Source: Candidatus Limivivens merdigallinarum
Lineage (GTDB): Bacteria > Bacillota > Clostridia > Lachnospirales > Lachnospiraceae
Assembly: GCA_018713105.1 (NCBI GenBank)
Contig: DVFT01000019.1
Coordinates: 1 to 42,016 of the forward strand
Reading direction: 5' to 3'
DNA length: 42,016 bases
Shown: one piece after another, positions 33,962-42,016 of the stretch
Layout: the number at the start of each line of letters is the position of its first letter
How positions within the stretch are numbered: the first letter of the stretch is position 1
Notes under the pieces: model-generated
Databases searched by the model: none
Told to the model about the DNA's origin: nothing
What the model saw: only the letters and a program-made list of their open reading frames with translations
Made by a program: the position numbers and the translations under genes

Positions 33962-35220
33962 AACAGATCCTGACTGTATTATCCTTTACCTTCCGGGATG
34001 CCGTCCGCAAGAAGGCCTTCCTGATCTCTACCATCATCATCGCCGTTGCAATCCTGATTTTATGCGCCATCCCCAGATTCGCCGGGTTGTTCGCAGGGGC
34101 AATTTCTGAAGATGGCAGCAAGGATAACATCTCCGATTCCTTCTGTTATTATGAAGATTCCGCGAATCTGATTCCGGGAGGCATGGAGTATCTGGCAAAA
34201 AGCTTTCCGGGAATTCAGTTTAAACCTCTTGAGGAGGATGCAGAAGCCTTCCGCCAGAAGATCGCCGACAGCGATCATCTATCCCTGATCGTGGTGACGG
34301 AGGAGAATGGTCTTCCTTCCATTACTCTGACGGCAAAGGACTTCATGTCCGGATCCATGACGGGTTTAAGCGCTTCCTCGGTCTCGGACATCCTCACCAA
34401 GGCCTATATTTCCTCGATCATGGAGCAGGAAGGGGTGGAGCAGTCCACCATAGATCTCCTCTCTTCCCCGCTCCCGGTCATCTCCGACACCGTGGGCAAT
34501 ATGAACATTACCGGATATGTGGTAGGAATCGTCCTCACCTTTTTGATGTTCTTCGCCGTCTATTACTATGGCTACGGAGTCTCCATGTCCATCGCTACAG
34601 AGAAGACTTCCCGCGTGATGGAGACCCTGGTAGTTTCCGCAAAGCCTTCGCGGATCCTCATCGGCAAATGTCTTGCTATGGGGCTTGTGGGACTGGCTCA
34701 GTTTGCCGGGCTTCTCCTCTGGGCAGGCATCCTGTACAAGTTCCTGATCCCAACCGGAGCCACATTGATGGGCATACCGCTGACCCTGGACGGCTTCACC
34801 CCGAAGATCGTTCTCTACCTGGTGCTCTACTTCATATTGGGATATTCCCTCTATGCAGTACTCAATTCCGTCTGTGGAGCGACTGTCAGCAAGATCGAAG
34901 ATTTGCAGTCCGCCATGCTGCCCGTAACGCTGATTGTCCTGGTTTCCTTCTATCTGGGATACTTTTCTGCAGCCATGGGAATGACGGATTCCTCCTTAGT
35001 CCAGTCCATTGCCATGTACCTTCCCTTCTCGGCTCCGTTCTCCATGCCCTTCAAGCTGCTGAACGGCAGCATTTCGGACTGGCAGGTTCTGCTTTCTTTA
35101 GGTCTTATGGTAGTGGCGATCATCCTGATCTCCCTCCTGTCTATCCGTTTCTACACAGCCTCCGTGCTGCACTATGGCAAACGGATGTCCTTGCGGAAGC
35201 TGTTTGACCGCTCCAGATAA
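33958..35220 (+). CDS. ABC-2 type permease (NatB-like)
   Basis: A 420-residue exporter permease. An N-terminal membrane helix (about 20-42) is followed by a large extracytoplasmic domain (about 45-185), then five to six helices to about residue 410. The segment YGYGVSMSIATEKTSRVMETLVVSAKPSRILIGK marks the NatB/ABC-2 family. It pairs with the overlapping ATPase gene. Either sodium export or drug/peptide export is possible; the external domain is large, as in NatB. A bidirectional terminator follows 30 bases after the stop. Confidence 0.87.
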   Translation: MKQILTVLSFTFRDAVRKKAFLISTIIIAVAILILCAIPRFAGLFAGAISEDGSKDNISDSFCYYEDSANLIPGGMEYLAKSFPGIQFKPLEEDAEAFRQKIADSDHLSLIVVTEENGLPSITLTAKDFMSGSMTGLSASSVSDILTKAYISSIMEQEGVEQSTIDLLSSPLPVISDTVGNMNITGYVVGIVLTFLMFFAVYYYGYGVSMSIATEKTSRVMETLVVSAKPSRILIGKCLAMGLVGLAQFAGLLLWAGILYKFLIPTGATLMGIPLTLDGFTPKIVLYLVLYFILGYSLYAVLNSVCGATVSKIEDLQSAMLPVTLIVLVSFYLGYFSAAMGMTDSSLVQSIAMYLPFSAPFSMPFKLLNGSISDWQVLLSLGLMVVAIILISLLSIRFYTASVLHYGKRMSLRKLFDRSR

Positions 35221-35251
35221 TGACCCTATCCGCCGCGATACGCACTCGCGC

Positions 35252-35300
35252 AAAAAACACCGCCGGCTTAACGGTGTTCCACAGCCGACGGTGTTTTTTT
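35252..35300. terminator. Bidirectional terminator between convergent genes
   Basis: A long stem of 35252-35268 with 35283-35300 (A-rich left arm, T-rich right arm, one internal mismatch) is followed by T on both strands. It serves the ABC exporter operon on the plus strand and the methyltransferase gene on the minus strand. Confidence 0.85.
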
Positions 35301-35305
35301 GCAGT

Positions 35306-36817
35306 TTATCCAAGAGAACTGCCCTTCTGTTTTTCATATTGAAGAATGTAGAGCTGGCTCTTCGTCTTTTCCTGGATCAAAAACTTTTGGAGCAGCTTTA
35401 CAGACGGATATTTTCTCAGGCAGGCATCCATCACGGTTTCCTCTGAGGTGTACAGAACCAGGATGCCACCCTCCTTCAGCCACCGTCCAATCCTTTCAAA
35501 AAGGCCCTCATAAAGACGCCGGATCTCATCCCGGTTCCTCGTCTTCCCTACCAGGGGCAGATCAGAGATGATCTCATCGAAGAGATAGCTGTGCCTGAAC
35601 TCCAGGCAGTTCCGGTTGATAAAATGAATGGGAAGTTCCGCCCTTTTCGCATTTTCCCTTCCCTTTTCAATGGCTTCCCCATAGATATCAATCCCATAGA
35701 GCGGATACGCCTGTTTGAATTTCGCCCGTTCCACCAGCATTGTTCCAACACCGCAGAAGGGATCCAGAACCTGTGCCCCCTCCTTCAGCCAGGGAGCCGA
35801 AAGCTCCATGATCAACGCTGCCCTCGCCGGCGCAATAGAGGTACCCACGGCCTCCTTTCGGTAGTCAAACCGTTTATCCGGAAAAGTAGACAGCTTCAGG
35901 AGAGGTACGAACTGCCCGTCATGTCCTGACACCAGGCGGATCTCCACCTCGTAGTCCGATGGATTATTGAGAAGCCGCCTGCCTGACTGTCTGGAACATG
36001 CCTCTGAAAACTGCCTGGCAAAATCTGCCTTTTCCTGAGCGTCCTTGATTCCTTTCATCTCTGTGCGGAAGCGGAAGGCTCCCTTCTCTTTGTGAAGCGT
36101 TTCCAAATAATCTGCTATTTTGCAGGCCAATTCCTCTCCAATCTCTGACGGGGTACCTGATACTTTCGATACCCTTGGAATCGGAAACAACATCTCCCGG
36201 AACGTCCTAATCTTCCACAGTTCCTTTAGATCGCTGGTAAAAAACCGGATTCCTCCTGCCAGCATGGTAACTTTTTCCTGCTTAATCTTAGCTCGGGTGA
36301 CTTCCCGATGTCCCCTGTCTGTGAGAAGTATTACCTCCACTTGCATGTCATATCCCTCAAAGGTGTGCGTTCCACAGACCTCACTGACTGCCAGAAGGCT
36401 TGAGAGGGCGGCTGCCTCATCTCTTGCATGCTTTCCGTTTTCTTCCTCCTGTGGACAAGCATCCAGCTCTTTCAGCCGTTCTGCAAAATATGGGACATAC
36501 TCTTCATAGCTGCATCCCTCCAGCGCCTTCAGATAAGCGCTGCGTACAAACAGCGTCTCTTCCTCCTGGTATGCCTTCACCAGGACAGGAACCAAATCAT
36601 CGCTTTCCATCGTTCCTAGGATCAGCGCCGCATTCTTTCTTATCTTTGGATCCTCCGCCTTCAAAAGCCCGGTAAACAGTGAAAAATCTCCGCCCAGCAG
36701 ATAGGCAAGCCCTCTCACATTTCTTCCTTCCTTCAGACTGTTTTTCAGGGCGATCAGGTTCTGTCTTACCTCTTCTCCCTGCCTAATTTTTTCATAATAA
36801 GCTTTCCATTCTTCCAT
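35306..36817 (-). CDS. HEAT-like repeat and THUMP-type methyltransferase
   Basis: A 503-residue protein with an unusual composition. Residues about 15-150 look like helical HEAT/ARM-type repeats (KIRKNAALILGTM; VRSAYLKALEG). Residues about 150-330 are consistent with a THUMP-like region. Residues about 345-495 are a Rossmann methyltransferase: SAM motif I VLDPFCGVGTMLVE and motif IV SDLPLVGKTRN. The DLP form of motif IV recalls eukaryotic/archaeal THUMPD2/3 and Trm14-like guanosine N2-methyltransferases rather than the NPPY of bacterial RlmL. A tRNA or rRNA substrate is likely but untested. It starts 8 bases after the amidase stop in the same operon. Confidence 0.72.
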   Translation of the reverse strand: MEEWKAYYEKIRQGEEVRQNLIALKNSLKEGRNVRGLAYLLGGDFSLFTGLLKAEDPKIRKNAALILGTMESDDLVPVLVKAYQEEETLFVRSAYLKALEGCSYEEYVPYFAERLKELDACPQEEENGKHARDEAAALSSLLAVSEVCGTHTFEGYDMQVEVILLTDRGHREVTRAKIKQEKVTMLAGGIRFFTSDLKELWKIRTFREMLFPIPRVSKVSGTPSEIGEELACKIADYLETLHKEKGAFRFRTEMKGIKDAQEKADFARQFSEACSRQSGRRLLNNPSDYEVEIRLVSGHDGQFVPLLKLSTFPDKRFDYRKEAVGTSIAPARAALIMELSAPWLKEGAQVLDPFCGVGTMLVERAKFKQAYPLYGIDIYGEAIEKGRENAKRAELPIHFINRNCLEFRHSYLFDEIISDLPLVGKTRNRDEIRRLYEGLFERIGRWLKEGGILVLYTSEETVMDACLRKYPSVKLLQKFLIQEKTKSQLYILQYEKQKGSSLG

Positions 36818-36825
36818 CTAATCGT

Positions 36826-37554
36826 TCACACTCCGTATTCTTCTAAATAAGCAGCCACATCTGCCTTAAACTGAAGCCATGCATCCTCATGCTCCACAAA
36901 ATATTTCGGGCAGTCCTTTCCTGTCACGTCATAGTGGCGTATCACGGAGTCCGCTGTCAGCCCGAATTTTCCACACAGAAAGGCGGTCAAATGCATCAGA
37001 GAGTCATAGGTTGCTTCTGTAAATTCCCCCGTCTCGTCGGGATGGCAGCACTCAATGGAAACGGTATCGCTGTTCCTCGAATTGGAGGCATAGGCAATTT
37101 CACTGGTGGGAATACACTGAATGATCTCCCCCTCCAGTCCCACGATGAAATTGCTGCTGACTTTCGTCTCATGACTGTCTTTCAGGCTCTCAAAATAATC
37201 CCTGTTTTCTTGAGCAGTGCTGCCGGGGTTTGCCGTATAATGAACCACAATCCCTGTAATGGTATCCGTGGGAATTTCAGGTCTTGAATACTCGTTGACG
37301 GTGAGAAGCTGTACGTCCAGATCCGGCCTTGGTACAGGGCTTTCCTCTGTCTCCGCCCCCACGTTCAGTTCCTCCCCGCTGCTTTCCTCCTCAGAAAAAG
37401 CTTCCTCTGAAACCGGGTTCAGGAGGCGGATCACAAAGAAAGCGCCCACCATAATCAGAATCCCCACAATCGCCACCAAAATCATTTTTTCTCTTCTCAC
37501 TACCGTTTTTCTGTCTATTTCTTTTTTCTTTCCCTTATTCTTTTTTTTGTCCAT
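36826..37554 (-). CDS. PGRP-type N-acetylmuramoyl-L-alanine amidase
   Basis: A 242-residue membrane-anchored peptidoglycan amidase. A very basic N-terminus (MDKKKNKGKKKEIDRK) and membrane helix (24-45) are followed by an acidic linker and the Amidase_2/PGRP domain (about 95-235). Zinc ligands are H105 (VVHYTA), H207 (IRHYDV) and C215 (GKDCP); the third ligand being cysteine is typical of this family. It cleaves muramoyl-alanine bonds outside the cell. It lies downstream of guaB, across a hairpin and 57 bases, and precedes the methyltransferase gene by 8 bases. Confidence 0.87.
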   Translation of the reverse strand: MDKKKNKGKKKEIDRKTVVRREKMILVAIVGILIMVGAFFVIRLLNPVSEEAFSEEESSGEELNVGAETEESPVPRPDLDVQLLTVNEYSRPEIPTDTITGIVVHYTANPGSTAQENRDYFESLKDSHETKVSSNFIVGLEGEIIQCIPTSEIAYASNSRNSDTVSIECCHPDETGEFTEATYDSLMHLTAFLCGKFGLTADSVIRHYDVTGKDCPKYFVEHEDAWLQFKADVAAYLEEYGV

Positions 37555-37579
37555 GTGAGTTCTCCCCGCAGAAAGCAGA

Positions 37580-37607
37580 AACAGGGTGCCCCAAAGGACA
37601 CCCTGTT
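37580..37607 (-). terminator. Hairpin downstream of guaB
   Basis: A 9-bp perfect stem (37580-37588 with 37599-37607) lies 5 bases after the guaB stop. The T tract that follows on the minus strand is short and interrupted, so read-through into the amidase gene is plausible; no promoter fits between them. Confidence 0.6.
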
Positions 37608-37611
37608 CCGC

Positions 37612-39078
<1,467 letters not shown>

Positions 39079-39096
39079 TCACTTTCTTGTACTTTG

Positions 39097-39132
39097 ATAA
39101 AAAGATACCAACAGTGTTCCTGTTGGTATCTT
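39097..39132 (-). terminator. Terminator-like hairpin in the guaB leader
   Basis: On the minus strand a 13-bp perfect stem (39120-39132 with 39102-39114) with a 5-base loop is followed by five T residues. It ends the DUF6106 transcript, but the guaB promoter lies upstream of it, so guaB transcripts must pass it. Confidence 0.75.
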
Positions 39133-39152
39133 GTATCCTGGTTGTGTCCCTA

Positions 39153-39181
39153 AGTGTATCAAATTAATTTCTGCCTGTCAA
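39153..39181 (-). promoter_or_regulatory. Promoter of guaB
   Basis: TTGACA (39176-39181), overlapping the stop codon of the upstream gene, a 17-bp spacer and TACACT (39153-39158). The first transcribed bases would be near GGGAC. Confidence 0.65.
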
Positions 39182-39678
39182 TACAATTTCACAGCTCTTG
39201 GCGCAATTCTCCTCATATCATCCAAAATCGCCTGGTTCGGCTCAAAGAGAACCATCTTCTGCTCCTTGTCATCCTTGACCAGCATTGCATAAACATTGGC
39301 ATTCTCTTCACCGGAAGAATAATCTACCACTTTGACCTTTCCGTTTCGGTAATAATCCAACTCGTGGGATTTCACAGGCGCTACCATCTCCACATTCTTC
39401 ATGTCGAAGCTTCCGACACGCTTTCTCTTCTGTTTGGACATGATCTTGTCAATGTCCAGTTCTCCGTTCACATAGAGATACTCATACTCCAGATCAAAAC
39501 CCGGAAGTTTAAAATAATCCAGAACCAAAAGTCCCACAAACACGATGAGCGCCAACGGCGTAATCAACAGTCCTGCCAAAAAGGCAATCACTGTCAGCGC
39601 GATCAGCAATGTTTTCAGAATGGTATCTGTTGCAGTACGTTTTTTCTTGACGAGTAATTCTATATACAGATCGCTCAC
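39178..39678 (-). CDS. DUF6106-type membrane protein
   Basis: A 166-residue protein with two closely spaced membrane helices (about 20-52) and a C-terminal soluble domain resembling a PH-like/YdbT fold (LEYEYLYVNGELDIDKI ... GSFDMKNVEMVAP). It matches a family common in Lachnospiraceae that I recall as DUF6106, with no known function. The start codon is GTG at 39678, preceded by GGAGGAG; no ATG fits. It is between groEL and guaB, has its own promoter (TATAAT at 39736-39741), and ends at the guaB -35. Confidence 0.75.
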   Translation of the reverse strand: MSDLYIELLVKKKRTATDTILKTLLIALTVIAFLAGLLITPLALIVFVGLLVLDYFKLPGFDLEYEYLYVNGELDIDKIMSKQKRKRVGSFDMKNVEMVAPVKSHELDYYRNGKVKVVDYSSGEENANVYAMLVKDDKEQKMVLFEPNQAILDDMRRIAPRAVKLY

Positions 39679-39735
39679 AAGTTTCTCCTCCTATCAATAA
39701 ATTTCGTACTTTTCCGGCAATTTGCCTCTTTCGTT

Positions 39736-39741
39736 ATTATA
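39736..39741 (-). promoter_or_regulatory. -10 of the DUF6106 gene promoter
   Basis: A perfect TATAAT on the minus strand, about 57 bases upstream of the GTG start. The -35 at 17 bp (TTCCCT) is poor. Confidence 0.45.
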
Positions 39742-39810
39742 ACTCTTTTTCCCTTCTTAGGGAAGCAGATATTTCAAAAATTTTCTGTTTCCAACGTTTT
39801 TTGATACTAA

Positions 39811-39834
39811 AACAGGGACGCCGAAGCGTCCCTA
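39811..39834 (-). terminator. groEL terminator
   Basis: On the minus strand GGGACGC, a TTCG tetraloop and GCGTCCC (39815-39821 with 39826-39832), followed by TGTTTT, 40 bases after the groEL stop. Confidence 0.85.
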
Positions 39835-39871
39835 TGTTTATTCTCAACCGACTTCTTTTCGATCCGAAGAA

Positions 39872-41506
<1,635 letters not shown>

Positions 41507-41533
41507 CTAATTTTTCTGATTCTCTCTCGCTTC

Positions 41534-41821
41534 TCAGTCTTCTACGATTGCCAGAATATCGCTCTGTTTTACGATAATATATTCTTCATCGTCCAGCTTT
41601 ACTTCGTTGCCTGAATATTTGGAGTAGATAACCTTATCGCCAGCCTTGACGTTCATGGTTACTTCTTTGCCGTCAACCATTCCGCCCGGTCCTACAGCGA
41701 TGACTTCTGCCTCCTGGGGCTTCTCCTGAGATTTGCTGGTCAGGATGATGCCTGACTTTGTGGTCTCCTCTGCTTCAAACTGTTTCAATACAACTCTGTC
41801 ACCCAACGGTACTAACTTCAT
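41534..41821 (-). CDS. groS: Co-chaperonin GroES
   Basis: A 95-residue lid protein of the GroEL chamber. Starts with MKLVPLGDRVVLKQ and carries the mobile loop (EAEETTKSGIILTSKSQEKPQEAEV) and the GDKVIYSKYSGNEVK roof segment, all typical of the family. It lies 39 bases upstream of groEL in the same operon. AAGGAGGC precedes the ATG. HrcA control is expected from the CIRCE in the 5' untranslated region. Confidence 0.98.
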   Translation of the reverse strand: MKLVPLGDRVVLKQFEAEETTKSGIILTSKSQEKPQEAEVIAVGPGGMVDGKEVTMNVKAGDKVIYSKYSGNEVKLDDEEYIIVKQSDILAIVED

Positions 41822-41863
41822 AATATATTGCCTCCTTATATGAGATCCTGTCTTTCTTTTTTA

Positions 41864-41890
41864 TTAGCACTCACTTTTGTCGAGTGCTAA
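41864..41890. promoter_or_regulatory. CIRCE operator (HrcA site)
   Basis: A perfect 9-9-9 CIRCE: TTAGCACTC (41864-41872), nine bases, GAGTGCTAA (41882-41890). It overlaps the transcription start of groESL and is the binding site of the HrcA repressor. Confidence 0.97.
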
Positions 41891-41901
41891 CCGTTGTCCT
41901 T

Positions 41902-41930
41902 ATATTAGTTAAATTCAAGAAAATGTGCAA
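41902..41930 (-). promoter_or_regulatory. groESL promoter
   Basis: On the minus strand TTGCAC (41925-41930), a 17-bp spacer and TAATAT (41902-41907), with CIRCE just downstream. This fits a sigma-A promoter repressed by HrcA. The AT-rich bases beyond 41930 show nothing further. Confidence 0.75.
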
Positions 41931-42016
41931 ACCTCCTTATTCACGTAGATTTATATATATCCTCATTATATCCATATATTTCTCTTCTTTTCTATCATTT
42001 TCTCACTTTTTTGTTT

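Overview
The window reads as a chromosomal segment of an anaerobic, spore-forming Firmicute, most likely Lachnospiraceae (Clostridium cluster XIVa). The reasons are gene content and style: moderate GC, strong AGGAG ribosome sites, many 4-8 bp stop/start overlaps, a HrcA/CIRCE-controlled groESL, a CwlC-like sporulation amidase, a DUF6106-type protein, glycyl-radical enzymology and LrgAB. I see no phage, insertion sequence, CRISPR array or conjugation module.

Layout: 1-2340 holds the 3' end of htpG, facing a histidine kinase/response regulator pair. 2580-3310 is a TraX-like membrane protein. 3331-9600 is the most interesting region: a radical-SAM activase and a glycyl radical enzyme on the minus strand, divergent from a three-gene SsuABC-type importer on the plus strand, with two near-identical palindromes in the shared intergenic region. 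9690-12220 is a tightly overlapped minus operon of three HAD phosphatases plus a small unknown protein. 12350-13430 has a DUF218 protein and a small acidic membrane protein. 13476-16558 is glnS followed by an overlapping MocR-type regulator. 16763-17680 is a lipid kinase. 17696-21951 is a minus operon: L,D-transpeptidase, sfsA, mutY, glycosyltransferase. 22053-26906 is a P-type ATPase, VanW protein and SPOR amidase. 27150-28484 is gdhA. 28662-30040 is lrgAB and tRNA-Gly(GCC). 30112-32795 is a nitroreductase and pepF. 33065-35220 is a NatAB-like ABC exporter. 35306-41821 is a minus series: groES-groEL, a DUF6106-type protein, guaB, a PGRP-type amidase and an unusual methyltransferase.

Most of the window is housekeeping: chaperones, GMP synthesis, ammonia assimilation, Gln-tRNA charging, DNA repair and envelope maintenance. 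The accessory metabolic unit is the glycyl-radical/importer divergon. The likely reading is that the importer brings in a small organic anion, probably a sulfonate, which the glycyl radical enzyme cleaves or dehydrates. The substrate is inferred, and no downstream dehydrogenase or microcompartment gene is visible. Several transcription/translation devices stand out: paired operators at the divergon, a terminator-like hairpin between the guaB promoter and its start codon, a terminator whose 3' arm contains the ribosome site of the next gene, and terminators that overlap stop codons.
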